Part shown: positions 1 through 7,631 of the stretch, in pieces
How the letters are laid out: the number at the start of each line of letters is the position of its first letter
How positions within the stretch are numbered: position 1 is the stretch's first letter
Assembly: GCA_030614005.1 (NCBI GenBank)
Contig: JAUWKS010000035.1
Location: 1-32,817, forward strand
Reading direction: 5' to 3'
DNA: 32,817 nucleotides
Origin: Candidatus Heimdallarchaeota archaeon
GTDB taxonomy: Archaea; Asgardarchaeota; Heimdallarchaeia; JABLTI01
Translations under genes and position numbers: made by a program
The notes under the pieces: model-generated
Databases searched by the model: none
What the model saw: only the letters and a program-made list of their open reading frames with translations
What the model was told of the DNA's origin: nothing

Positions 1-344
1 CTAAAGAAGTAGATATAATCATTCTGAACAATCATATTGCTGTAATCCCCTGTGAGATCTGTAGAATATTTAAAGGAATCAACAACTATAGGCTGATCCT
101 TTATGCTAACATCATAGATTTCGAATCCGGTATATTGCTCAAGGAGGTAAACATAACTTCTATTAGCAAAGATTGTAGAACCCCCTCTTGTTATTTCATT
201 ATTTGTTTCTAATTCCTTTCCCAATAAAGAATTACATTGTGCGTTTTGATACCCTACTGTTTTAGTAATAGGTATCAATCCAATCATCAGAATTATTAAA
301 GCAAAGTAGTAAATAGATAGTCTGCTTTTATTGTTTTTAATCAT
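1..344 (-). CDS. Secreted/anchored LVIVD-type beta-propeller protein, 3' part outside window
   Basis: Reading on the minus strand from ATG at 344-342, an open frame runs off the left edge (about 114 residues seen). The N-terminus is a signal peptide or anchor: basic residues (MIKNNKSR) followed by a hydrophobic stretch (about residues 9-28). After it comes a propeller-like segment, SYVYLLEQYTGFEIYDVS, which fits the LVIVD repeat pattern (x-Y-V-Y-L-x(n)-G-hydrophobic-x-hydrophobic-D-V-S). Such repeats form extracellular beta-propellers, often of unknown ligand. An SD GAGGGCG (positions 356-350) lies 5 nt upstream of the ATG, and a TATA-like ATATAAATA lies in 371-384, so the leader is very short. 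Function beyond surface propeller is unknown; the catalytic or binding part lies outside the window. Confidence 0.7.
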   Translation of the reverse strand, partial: MIKNNKSRLSIYYFALIILMIGLIPITKTVGYQNAQCNSLLGKELETNNEITRGGSTIFANRSYVYLLEQYTGFEIYDVSIKDQPIVVDSFKYSTDLTGDYSNMIVQNDYIYFF

Positions 345-592
345 TTTTTCGCCCTCAAATAAATATAACTCTTATTTATATTAGCTGAAAACGAGTATTT
401 TAACCTTTATTTTCACAGAATATCTTAAAAAAATATTTTCGCATTTTATTGGTTTTTGAGCGATTCTCAAGTATTTAGTTAGAAGTAATGAGCAATGGCG
501 TTATCAGAAAAGAGATGCTGCTGCAAGAAAATTTGGAACTATTTAAATATCAAATTAAATAATAACTAAATAGGTTAAGGGTAGAGATTGAT

Positions 593-1399
593 TTGAAATT
601 AACTTTTGAAAAGAGAGCTGAATTGCTTGATAAAATAAGAGATGGTAAAAAAGTAAAAATAAAATGGCTATCAACTGTTTGTATGGTTTCTGCTGAAGAA
701 ATACTTGAGTTAGCTAACGAATATAAATTGTTTATTGATAAAGATAATTTCATTTATGCTCCGGAAGATGAAGGTCTTAGTAACAAAATAGATGAGGAAA
801 TTGATAAAACGGAGAAAGAAGAACTACTAAATTATTTGCGCCAACCTACAATCTTGGAACATACATTAAATCATGATGAGATAATTAAATTAGAATCGAT
901 TTTTATTTCCGATGGTTTTAAATTCAAACGTGATAGGAAAGGAATAATTCTTCATGATATATTGACAATAGATAAAATTGGACTTAAAGTAAAAAATGGT
1001 AATAGTACTCTTTGCAACATAAAATGGGTTGATATGAAGAATATTAAACTAACAAGTCAAACAGAAAAAGAGTATACAAAGAAGAAGAAATACAAATCAA
1101 GATTAATTATCTCATTTGCCTATGCGCTAGATAGAGCAAGTGGAGTTCAATCTGCATTAAGGAATGTGGATAATTTGGATCTTAATCCTATAAGGGTTGA
1201 AGCTTCTATTAAAACTTTTAACACGATTTTAATCACATCAGAAAAACAAAAAGATATCCTGTTAAATACTGCAGGTTTTAAATTAACAGGAAAAGTGTCT
1301 TTTCCCAAAGAATTAGACAGTCTAATTTACATTTTAGAACATTTCTTCCACAAAATGAAAAGGGAGCAGCTTGTCCACAATTCAAAAGAAAATAAATGA
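593..1399 (+). CDS. Hypothetical protein, 268 aa, no family recognised
   Basis: The frame opens with TTG at 593 behind a purine-rich GGGTAGAG. The product is soluble and charged, with no signal peptide or membrane helix. Residues 1-60 look like a compact helical module (TFEKRAELLDKIRDGKKVKIKWLSTVCM...), compatible with a winged-helix-type N-terminal domain, but I see no diagnostic motif. Residues 85-180 contain an acidic/basic middle part with a KKKKYKSR patch, and the C-terminal 80 residues alternate strands and helices. It overlaps the next small ORF by 28 nt. I do not assign a function; a DNA-binding role would be speculation based only on the N-terminal look. Confidence 0.6.
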   Translation: MKLTFEKRAELLDKIRDGKKVKIKWLSTVCMVSAEEILELANEYKLFIDKDNFIYAPEDEGLSNKIDEEIDKTEKEELLNYLRQPTILEHTLNHDEIIKLESIFISDGFKFKRDRKGIILHDILTIDKIGLKVKNGNSTLCNIKWVDMKNIKLTSQTEKEYTKKKKYKSRLIISFAYALDRASGVQSALRNVDNLDLNPIRVEASIKTFNTILITSEKQKDILLNTAGFKLTGKVSFPKELDSLIYILEHFFHKMKREQLVHNSKENK

Positions 1400-1586
1400 A
1401 GTGAATTTAGAAAAACAGAGGATTCCATTTATCTGTTTTTTGGTTTGGAAAACTCATATTGAAATGGATGGTATTAGTTTACCCTTTCTGGTATTTGGTA
1501 CTCAGGGTTCAGAAATAGATTTATTTGTTGTTTTGGCTTCTTTAGCAATTGTTCCTATTTTCATAAGAAAAAGAAAGAAGAAATAA
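1371..1586 (+). CDS. Small protein with C-terminal membrane anchor, possibly a gene remnant
   Basis: A 71-codon frame starts at TTG 1371, 4 nt after a GGGAG SD inside the end of the upstream gene (28-nt overlap). The last 25 residues are a hydrophobic helix followed by a lysine/arginine tail (IDLFVVLASLAIVPIFIRKRKKK), the layout of the sorting/anchor tails at the C-terminus of archaeal surface proteins. The first 45 residues are not convincing as a domain. Either it is a genuine small membrane protein translationally coupled to the preceding gene, or it is the surviving tail of a surface protein whose body has been lost. I favour neither strongly. Confidence 0.35.
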   Translation: MSTIQKKINEVNLEKQRIPFICFLVWKTHIEMDGISLPFLVFGTQGSEIDLFVVLASLAIVPIFIRKRKKK

Positions 1587-1820
1587 CTAATTCATGAATA
1601 TCTCTTTCCTCTCTTTTTATCATTTGTTAATAAATTAACAAGTTACAAAATCCAATGATTTTTTGAGGTTCTGGCAACTTCAAATCTTCATTAAGATTGC
1701 CTTCTTTACATTAGTACTTGAAAACTTGACTATTTTGGATCTATTATCTGTAAGAAACAGAATTTTTAAATGATAAAAATAGTTGTGTAATAGACCTTAA
1801 AAAATGAGGTGGGTTATATA

Positions 1821-2312
1821 TTGAAACTTACAAGTCTTTGTTTAATTCAGATGGGATTAAATGGATTGGAATTAGTTAAAGCTTTTCCAGCTGTTTTGAC
1901 GAAAAAAGAAATGAATAAAATCATTTTTCAAAGTATACCTTTTGGAGCAAACGACGGAGATTTTTTTACAAGAACTATAAATAAAAGAGTTATTTGTGGA
2001 TATGTTTTTAGTGTTCATAAAATTGAAAAACAAAGATCAAACATTGCTACAATAACTGCTGTATTTGATTCAATGGATTTCCAACCAATTTTCATTAAGA
2101 ATGTGTTTTCTTTGATTATTCAAGAACTAAAGAACAACAATATACTATCAATCAATTTAATCGAAGAAATACTTCCAAAGATTTACGATGGATTAATTAA
2201 AAAATCTTTTAAAATAAAAGTAAACTCTGATGTAACATTGGAATTTGATTTTCCTCAAAATGAGGAAACAACAAAAAAGCCTTTCCAAAACTTTAGTGAA
2301 GATGTTTGGTAG
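1821..2312 (+). CDS. Longin/DENN-like small protein (predicted small-GTPase regulator type)
   Basis: I place the start at TTG 1821 because a clear SD GAGGTGGG sits 8 nt upstream; a GTG at 1809 in the same frame overlaps that SD. A TATA-like run TTTTTAAATGATAAAAAT at about 1763-1781 precedes it. The ~163-residue product has no membrane segment. Its pattern, a G-x-E-hydrophobic opening, then IPFGANDGDFF, then a strand ICGYVFSVHKIEKQRSNIA and a VFDSM turn, then a long helix, matches the profenoid (longin/roadblock) fold seen in Asgard proteins and in eukaryotic DENN/NPRL2 longin domains. Those domains bind or regulate Ras-like GTPases. The fold call is by pattern only. The next gene downstream, 80-100 nt away, is a seven-helix membrane protein, so a membrane-coupled regulatory pair is possible. 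Confidence 0.5.
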   Translation: MKLTSLCLIQMGLNGLELVKAFPAVLTKKEMNKIIFQSIPFGANDGDFFTRTINKRVICGYVFSVHKIEKQRSNIATITAVFDSMDFQPIFIKNVFSLIIQELKNNNILSINLIEEILPKIYDGLIKKSFKIKVNSDVTLEFDFPQNEETTKKPFQNFSEDVW

Positions 2313-2409
2313 AAAAGAAAATTTATTTAGAAGATTTCATTTAAATTTAAAGAGGCGGTAAGCTAATTGGTGTCCTATATATTAAATTTTTTTGGAGGAA
2401 AAAAATAAC

Positions 2410-3300
2410 TTGGCAATTAGTAGTTTTGTATTATTAATGATAAGTGTAAGTGCTATTGTAGCTACAGGCTCTCTTATCTTTTCATTTATTATGGTATGGA
2501 ATTTCTTCAAAAAGAAAACTATGGGAACAGCACTTTTAGCTTTTTTTTATGGAGCTATCGCAATATATCATATAGTTCATTCAGTAATGATGAGTATAGC
2601 AGCGCAAAATCCTTTTTCTCTTCCACATAAAATACTCTTTATTATTTATGTAGCAACACTACTATTGTCATACTATTATTTGTACGTATTTGCTTGTAGA
2701 CATATTTTTAGAGATAATGATTTCGTAAAGTCTTCAATAACTATTATTATGCTCGCTGCGAATGCCGCAATTATTGGTATGATGGCATATGAACTCATAC
2801 TAGATGTACCATCTCCAATCTTTTATGTCATAGATCCTAAACCAGAGTGGAATATAAGCCATTACGTACCTGTACCTTTAGTTTTATTAACACTTTATTT
2901 GACATGCGTTTTATTTGTTGAAATAAGAATTATTTTTAGACTATCATTAACTTTAATCAAGAAAGAAGTTGAAAACGATATTCAAAGAAAAGGACTTCAG
3001 CAAATTCTTTTTGGAATCTTATCTTTATTTGCTTCAGTACTACTCACAATTATAATCTCTTTACCCAATATCAATAACACACTCTTTTCTATCTTATATA
3101 TTTTAAGAGGAATGCTTACATTGCTAGGTTTACTATTGAGTTATATAGGTTGGATTCTTCCTGAATGGTATGTCAGAAGAGTAAGAAAGACATGGATAGT
3201 GTCAAAAATAACAAATGATAATGAAATAGAAACACCAAATACAAACTCCAAAACTTTCAATACGGTCGCAGAAAAAAATGATGAAATTGATGCGATGTAA
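2410..3300 (+). CDS. Seven-helix integral membrane protein of unknown function
   Basis: TTG at 2410 is preferred over the TTG at 2392, which overlaps the SD GGAGG (2394-2398). The protein has seven clear hydrophobic segments: approx. residues 3-30, 42-68, 78-103, 110-134, 154-184, 199-222 and 226-252. It ends in a charged cytoplasmic tail after GWILPEWYVRRVRK. The final helix is followed by Trp-Ile-Leu-Pro-Glu-Trp, a distinctive conserved-looking exit. Asgard genomes carry families of 7TM proteins with a tail like this, but I cannot name a family or a ligand. There is no retinal-binding Lys in a rhodopsin context in helix 7. The tail (about 45 residues) is rich in Asn, Glu and Asp and could be a docking site. 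It is followed by a strong terminator hairpin. Confidence 0.65.
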   Translation: MAISSFVLLMISVSAIVATGSLIFSFIMVWNFFKKKTMGTALLAFFYGAIAIYHIVHSVMMSIAAQNPFSLPHKILFIIYVATLLLSYYYLYVFACRHIFRDNDFVKSSITIIMLAANAAIIGMMAYELILDVPSPIFYVIDPKPEWNISHYVPVPLVLLTLYLTCVLFVEIRIIFRLSLTLIKKEVENDIQRKGLQQILFGILSLFASVLLTIIISLPNINNTLFSILYILRGMLTLLGLLLSYIGWILPEWYVRRVRKTWIVSKITNDNEIETPNTNSKTFNTVAEKNDEIDAM

Positions 3301-3316
3301 TTTTTTCTAAATAAAT

Positions 3317-3346
3317 TTGGAGTAAAAACTCCAATAAATCTTTTTT
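3317..3346 (+). terminator. Hairpin plus T-run after the seven-helix protein
   Basis: A perfect 7-bp stem, TTGGAGT (3317-3323) with ACTCCAA (3328-3334), has an AAAA loop and is followed by a T6 run at 3341-3346. It lies 17 nt after the stop codon. Confidence 0.6.
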
Positions 3347-3395
3347 GAGAAATCATTTTTGGATTTTTTCTCCCTGCTTATTTCATTTCAAAAGC

Positions 3396-3441
3396 TTTAA
3401 ATATAAATGAGTATTACTCAATTATAATTGAGCACTGCTCA
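3396..3441 (+). promoter_or_regulatory. TATA box with two tandem palindromic operators (probable TetR sites)
   Basis: A TATA-like TTTAAATATAAAT (about 3396-3408) is followed directly by two 13-bp palindromes, TGAGTATTACTCA (3408-3420) and TGAGCACTGCTCA (3429-3441). Their centres are 21 bp apart, two helical turns, and they bracket the expected transcription start. A degenerate third copy, CGAGCATTACTCA, lies at 5189-5201 just before the TetR-type gene downstream. Same core (GAGynnnrCTC), same locus and same placement between TATA and start argue that this TetR protein binds all three. Direct binding is inferred. Confidence 0.65.
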
Positions 3442-3491
3442 TTTAACAATATTTATTGAGCAATAACATAAGAAAAATTGGTGATAATAAA

Positions 3492-5063
3492 ATGGACGAA
3501 ACCGTAAATCAAATCAAATTTCAAGAAAAAATAAGAAAATTTTTCAGCAAGATAAAACGAGAAACAATTATAGATTATATCTACCTACTAATAGGTTGTT
3601 TCTTTTTTGTATTCCTTGGTTGGCGATGGAACATGCCATTTGCAGCTTGGATTTCCCCGATATTTCTAATGAGATTCTTTAGAAATCAAAAGAAGTTTTG
3701 GCCTACACTTCTAGTTCTGCCTTTCTTAGCTCTAATTACTTTTCTAAAAATGAGAGATGGTTGGGATATTCCGATTTTATTCCAAATTTTATTAAGTGTT
3801 TTTGTACCCGTTCTATTTGTAATGGTTCCTCTCTATATGGATCGTTTTATTGCTAAAAGATATGAGTCAATTTTAGGTTCTCTTGTTTACCCATCAGTAA
3901 TAGTAATTATTGAATACCTTATTGGATTAACCTTACTTGGTTCAACGCTTGTTGTAGGCGGTACGCAATTTCACTTTGGTGTATTTGTTCAATTATCCTC
4001 AATTACAAGTATTTGGGGATTATCATTTCTGATATCTTGGACAGCTTCAGTAATAAACACCTTTTGGGAAAAAGACTTTAAATTCGACTTTAAAAAACCG
4101 CCCAAACTAGCAAAAATCTATGGTGTGATCATTATATCTACAATGTTATTTGGTGCACTTCGAGTAGCAATTTCAGATCCATCTTCACCTACTGTCCGGG
4201 TTGGGTCGATGTCAGTTGAACATCAAAGAGATTACTGGGGTGAAATTGTAGATAAACAAACACCTGCAGATGAAGCTTCATTGTACCTCCCGGAATTTCA
4301 AGCGTTAGAAGATCAATTGTTTTCAATGTCTGAGCAAGCAGTAAATGGCGGTGCAAAAATTGTTTTCTGGTCAGAAGGTAATTGTCCTTATTATGAAGAT
4401 TATGAGCAAGAATTTTATAATCGATCAAAAACTTTTGCAATTGAACATAATATCTACTTTGCTCCAGGTGTAGTCAAGTTCTACTATGATTCTTACATCA
4501 GCGACAATAAAGTGGTTATGTTTGATCCAAATGGCACGCTTGTTCTAGAGTACATTAAAACCAAATCATGGTATGAGACGTATTCTGATGGAATAATCCC
4601 TTCTGTCGATACTCCCTATGGCAAACTTGCTGTTACAATTTGTTTTGATAATGATTTTCCTAATTTCATTCGTCAAGTAGGTAAAGCAAAAGTCGATATT
4701 CTCTTAATGCCTGCTTTTGATGTTGTAGCTATAAAGGAATTTCATGCTGAAACTTCATTAATAAGAGGGATTGAAAATGGCGTCAATGTTGTCAGGCATG
4801 TCAATACGGGTTGTTCTTATGCTATTGACTATTTGGGAAATGTTATCGCATATCAAGACCATTTTGATACTGTTGAACGGATTATGTATTCCGATGTACC
4901 TACAGAAAGAACATTCACACTTTATTCTATTTTAGGTGATTGGTTTGCGTATACTAATTTTGCTCTAATGGTTCTCATAATAGTTGATTTTGTTTTTCGA
5001 CAAACAAAAAAGAGACCACTATTTTCTAAGAAAAAAATTATTGAAAGTTCCGATTCTGTTTGA
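3492..5063 (+). CDS. Membrane nitrilase-fold protein, apolipoprotein N-acyltransferase-like
   Basis: The start is ATG 3492, 7 nt after SD GGTGA; an in-frame TTG at 3456 has no SD. Residues 30-230 hold about six to eight hydrophobic helices, then residues ~240-490 form a carbon-nitrogen hydrolase (nitrilase) domain, then a last TM helix (about 487-505). This helix-domain-helix order is that of bacterial Lnt. The catalytic triad is visible: Glu295 in IVFWSEGN, Lys356 (or Lys358) in LEYIKTK, and Cys384 in VTICFDND. Lnt moves an acyl chain to the N-terminal Cys of lipoproteins; whether this archaeal relative acylates lipoproteins or another amine is not shown. The gene is preceded by tandem palindromes shared with the TetR gene downstream and ends in a stem-loop. 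Confidence 0.75.
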   Translation: MDETVNQIKFQEKIRKFFSKIKRETIIDYIYLLIGCFFFVFLGWRWNMPFAAWISPIFLMRFFRNQKKFWPTLLVLPFLALITFLKMRDGWDIPILFQILLSVFVPVLFVMVPLYMDRFIAKRYESILGSLVYPSVIVIIEYLIGLTLLGSTLVVGGTQFHFGVFVQLSSITSIWGLSFLISWTASVINTFWEKDFKFDFKKPPKLAKIYGVIIISTMLFGALRVAISDPSSPTVRVGSMSVEHQRDYWGEIVDKQTPADEASLYLPEFQALEDQLFSMSEQAVNGGAKIVFWSEGNCPYYEDYEQEFYNRSKTFAIEHNIYFAPGVVKFYYDSYISDNKVVMFDPNGTLVLEYIKTKSWYETYSDGIIPSVDTPYGKLAVTICFDNDFPNFIRQVGKAKVDILLMPAFDVVAIKEFHAETSLIRGIENGVNVVRHVNTGCSYAIDYLGNVIAYQDHFDTVERIMYSDVPTERTFTLYSILGDWFAYTNFALMVLIIVDFVFRQTKKRPLFSKKKIIESSDSV

Positions 5064-5090
5064 AAGGAACTTTCCAACTTTTCTTTTTCA
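5043..5090 (+). terminator. Stem-loop overlapping the stop of the Lnt-like gene
   Basis: A 9-bp perfect stem, GAAAGTTCC (5043-5051) with GGAACTTTC (5066-5074), has a 14-nt loop containing the stop codon and is followed by a T-rich stretch to about 5090. Confidence 0.55.
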
Positions 5091-5177
5091 AACAAGATAA
5101 TCAATTTTACATTTAAACATCAAAAATTAGTAATTTTATACTCTTATAGTATGTGTTTAGAAGAAAAGAATGGAGAA

Positions 5178-5201
5178 AATTTAATTAACGAGCATTACTC
5201 A
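5178..5201 (+). promoter_or_regulatory. Leaderless tetR-type promoter with operator copy
   Basis: A TATA-like AATTTAATTAA (about 5178-5188) lies 22-32 nt before ATG 5210, which predicts a leaderless transcript. The operator-like CGAGCATTACTCA (5189-5201) lies between TATA and start. It shares the GAG...CTC core with the two operators before the Lnt-like gene, consistent with autoregulation. Confidence 0.55.
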
Positions 5202-5209
5202 CTAACTAT

Positions 5210-5830
5210 ATGGACGATAATCAAGAACCAAAATTCCATCGAGATAAAGAAGGAAAAATTAAACTTATTATTGAAACATTTGTGAGATTAATAATAGAAA
5301 AGGGTTACACAAATGTTAGTACAAATCTCGTAGCAAAAGAAGCAGGTTTAAGTATCGGTACAATTTATAATTATTTCAAAAGCAAAGAAGATATTTTACA
5401 TTCGGCATTCCAAGGAACAATTGAAGATTTCATTGACTTTTCAGATATAATAAAAATATTAACAACATACGATTACAAGACAACAAAAATGCTCGTTAGT
5501 AAATATCTCGCTAATCACAAGGAATACTATCAACTCCACAAAGCCCAAGATCAAGCAATTGCTATAAATCAAGACGTTTTTCATAATTACCAAAAAAATA
5601 TCGAAGATTATATTCGAGCATTTTCAGAACAAGTCCGGCAAAGTGTTGTTCAACTAGCAAAAATTCCTGCAGAAACAATTTCAAACGCTATGATGTTAAG
5701 TACTAATTTACTGGATACACTTGTGCATCAGCATCTCTTTCGAGTCTCATTTTTTGAAAATGACGAAGAATTTGTTGATTATGTTACAAAATTGTTTATT
5801 TTTACTCTCAAGCTCTACCTCAAAGAGTAA
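5210..5830 (+). CDS. TetR-family transcriptional regulator
   Basis: This 206-residue protein starts at ATG 5210 without an SD. The N-terminal helix-turn-helix is canonical for TetR: residues ~15-60 include VAKEAGLSIGTIYNYFKSKED, with the glycine turn and the tyrosine/phenylalanine recognition helix. The C-terminal 140 residues are all-helical and would form the ligand pocket and dimer interface; the ligand cannot be read from sequence. Palindromes of TetR type lie before this gene and before the Lnt-like membrane enzyme 147 bp upstream, so it likely represses both, and the inducer may be related to membrane lipid or envelope stress. That last step is inference. Confidence 0.85.
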   Translation: MDDNQEPKFHRDKEGKIKLIIETFVRLIIEKGYTNVSTNLVAKEAGLSIGTIYNYFKSKEDILHSAFQGTIEDFIDFSDIIKILTTYDYKTTKMLVSKYLANHKEYYQLHKAQDQAIAINQDVFHNYQKNIEDYIRAFSEQVRQSVVQLAKIPAETISNAMMLSTNLLDTLVHQHLFRVSFFENDEEFVDYVTKLFIFTLKLYLKE

Positions 5831-6070
5831 ATTCAGTAAATCAATTTCATATTAAAATACGATTTAATTTGACGGATAAAAAACGCTATTATATTAGATC
5901 CATATGTCAAATAAACAGTGAGCAAGAATCCAATAGTATCTATCAATCTTTGATGGATTTATTGTTTCAGTTGTACAATATTGAGGTTATTACTCTATTT
6001 ACATCAAAACGCAGATAGAATTTTTGTTATCTTGGAAGTAAATCCAATGTTTCTCTCAATAACGAATATT

Positions 6071-6093
6071 TTTAATATAAGTAACTGCTTATA
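6071..6093 (+). promoter_or_regulatory. arsR-type promoter with overlapping palindrome
   Basis: TATA-like TTTAATATAA (6071-6080) sits 21-30 nt before ATG 6101 (leaderless). The palindrome TATAAG-6 nt-CTTATA (6076-6093) overlaps its end and reaches toward the start, an arrangement expected for an autoregulated ArsR operator. Confidence 0.5.
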
Positions 6094-6100
6094 GAATTAT

Positions 6101-6469
6101 ATGTCCCGACAAGCAGAATTAATAAAATTAGCAGAAATATTCAAAGTTTTAGCTGATCCTACAAGATTACGTTTGATACGGCTACTTGCATCTAATATGG
6201 AAGACAAACTTTGTGTAATAGATTTAGCTAAGAAATTAAAAATAACACAACCTGCTGCTTCTCAGCATCTTAAAGTTCTAAAGAGTGCTAATTTACTGTA
6301 CACTCATTTGGAGCGTCCTCGAAAATATTATTACTTAAATCTAGTTGAGTTGCGGAACCAAAAAGAAAATTTGGATAACCTATTCAAGCTTGCTTTTGTA
6401 AAATGCTCTCAGGATGGTCAATGCCAAGAATGTCCTTTCTTAGATTCTTGTGACGTTGCTAAAATTTGA
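6101..6469 (+). CDS. ArsR-family regulator with C-terminal four-Cys cluster
   Basis: A 122-residue winged-helix repressor. The family signature is complete: LADPTRLRLIRLL in helix 1, LCVIDLAKKL (with a Cys at the alpha-3 metal site position), the recognition helix QPAASQHLKVL and the wing RPRKYYYL. The C-terminus carries KCSQDGQCQECPFLDSC, four Cys spaced 6, 3 and 6 residues, enough for a zinc, thiol-switch or iron-sulfur site; it is unusual compared with the plain ArsR helix. With the alpha-3 Cys this gives five Cys available for sensing metal or oxidant. It starts at ATG with no SD, behind a TATA box and palindrome. The membrane protein 72 nt downstream may be its target. Confidence 0.85.
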   Translation: MSRQAELIKLAEIFKVLADPTRLRLIRLLASNMEDKLCVIDLAKKLKITQPAASQHLKVLKSANLLYTHLERPRKYYYLNLVELRNQKENLDNLFKLAFVKCSQDGQCQECPFLDSCDVAKI

Positions 6470-6540
6470 TTTGTTGTTTTTTCAGCAATATTTTAGCTAA
6501 TCAAAATATATATAAGTATATACGCATACACTAATAGCTA

Positions 6541-7302
6541 GTGACGTTTATGACTCAAATAACAAATATTGAAAAAAACGAGATTCAAAAGAAAAATAAC
6601 TGGTTATCGATTACAGCTTTAGTACTTATTGGAGTATTACTAATTCTAATTATTAGTTTTACCTTCATGAGAACTGCAGCAGAAATTACAGATATGATAC
6701 TTGAAGCAACATCTGCACTGAAAATATATTATATTGTAACCCATGCACTTTTCTTGGTTACACTAGCAGTTGGGTTTCCACTCAAAAGAATCAGGAAATA
6801 TATTTTCTTTGGATATATTTTGTTCCTATCAGTTTCGGCATTCATTGTATCAATAATATTTGTGATAGTACCAAATATTGTGATTTTTTCTTTATTTACA
6901 AGTCTAATTATTTATGCTTTTATAAACAAGAAAATAAATTTTGATTTGAAAGAAGTATCTATTGCGGGATGGATTTTCGGAATCATTGCGTTAATTTTTG
7001 GATTTTGGTATTTGCATTGGATAGACGATCCAATTTGGTTAAATGCTTTGTTATACTCTCCTCTCGGAGGTATTAACTGCCCAACAATGATTGCTGTATG
7101 CGGATTTTTGATACTGCAAAGTAAACCTAGATCTCATCTATTGGATTTTGTAATTGGATTCATAACCTGCTACTTTGGATTTTTCGGAGTTTTTCGATTA
7201 GCTGCTTATGTAGATATTTCTTTAATAATCTGTGGCGGTTTTTTGGTGGTAAGATCCATAATGGATATAATGAAATTTTGGAAAAAGCAAACTGATAATT
7301 AA
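6541..7302 (+). CDS. Multi-pass membrane protein with a Gly-rich/CPT motif
   Basis: About seven hydrophobic helices over 253 residues; no signal peptide. Between helices 5 and 6 lies the segment LYSPLGGINCPTMIAV, with a Cys-Pro-Thr motif resembling the motif of DUF6064-type membrane proteins; that resemblance is tentative. The start is GTG 6541 or ATG 6550: TATA-like AAAATATATATAAG (6503-6516) places the transcript start at about 6536-6541, and neither codon has an SD. A palindrome CACTA-5 nt-TAGTG (6529-6543) spans the start and could be an operator, for example of the ArsR protein upstream. A decayed copy of codons around SKPRSHLLDFVIGF occurs 1.5 kb downstream (8637-8685). Transport or sensing of a metal or thiol compound is possible but unproven. 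Confidence 0.65.
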   Translation: MTFMTQITNIEKNEIQKKNNWLSITALVLIGVLLILIISFTFMRTAAEITDMILEATSALKIYYIVTHALFLVTLAVGFPLKRIRKYIFFGYILFLSVSAFIVSIIFVIVPNIVIFSLFTSLIIYAFINKKINFDLKEVSIAGWIFGIIALIFGFWYLHWIDDPIWLNALLYSPLGGINCPTMIAVCGFLILQSKPRSHLLDFVIGFITCYFGFFGVFRLAAYVDISLIICGGFLVVRSIMDIMKFWKKQTDN

Positions 7303-7309
7303 AAATCAT

Positions 7310-7342
7310 GAGATTAATCATTTTAATCTCTTTATTTTTTTT
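7310..7342 (+). terminator. Strong hairpin plus T-run after the membrane protein
   Basis: An 8-bp perfect stem, GAGATTAA (7310-7317) with TTAATCTC (7323-7330), has a 5-nt loop and is followed by TTTATTTTTTTT. It lies 7 nt after the stop codon. Confidence 0.7.
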
Positions 7343-7565
7343 CCCAAATAATTACATTTTGTTTATATTTTTAGAATGAATATAGTAAATATATTTAATT
7401 CTTGATTTTTAGAAATTATTATAGTTGCCTTGAGTGAGGAAAAATGCTTTTTGATACACCCTATATAATCGAAATAGAACTTTAAAGCTCTTTTTTCATT
7501 TTTTCTACTTCTTGTAAACTTTCCTTTTTTGGTCCTGAATCGAAATTTTCCTATTTTCAGAAATG

Positions 7566-7605
7566 TTTAAATATATGGATGTTCTATAACATCTACAGAG
7601 ATGTT
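7566..7605 (+). promoter_or_regulatory. TATA box with three alternating half-sites (nested palindromes)
   Basis: TATA-like TTTAAATATATGG (7566-7578) is followed by GATGTT (7578-7583), AACATCT (7588-7594) and AGATGTT (7599-7605). Neighbouring half-sites pair as two overlapping palindromes sharing the middle arm, and the array covers the predicted transcription start. It looks like a cooperative operator; the RHH regulator at 7968 is the nearest candidate binder, but RHH sites cannot be predicted from its sequence. Confidence 0.45.
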
Positions 7606-7631
7606 TAATATCCTCTCTGGAGTGAAATAAA

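Noticed and set aside
460..546. Short stretch reading ...EQWRYQKRDAAARKFGTI
   Set aside because: It looks like a possible coding relic (helix-turn-helix-like), but with 28 codons, no start and no second line of evidence I cannot support it.
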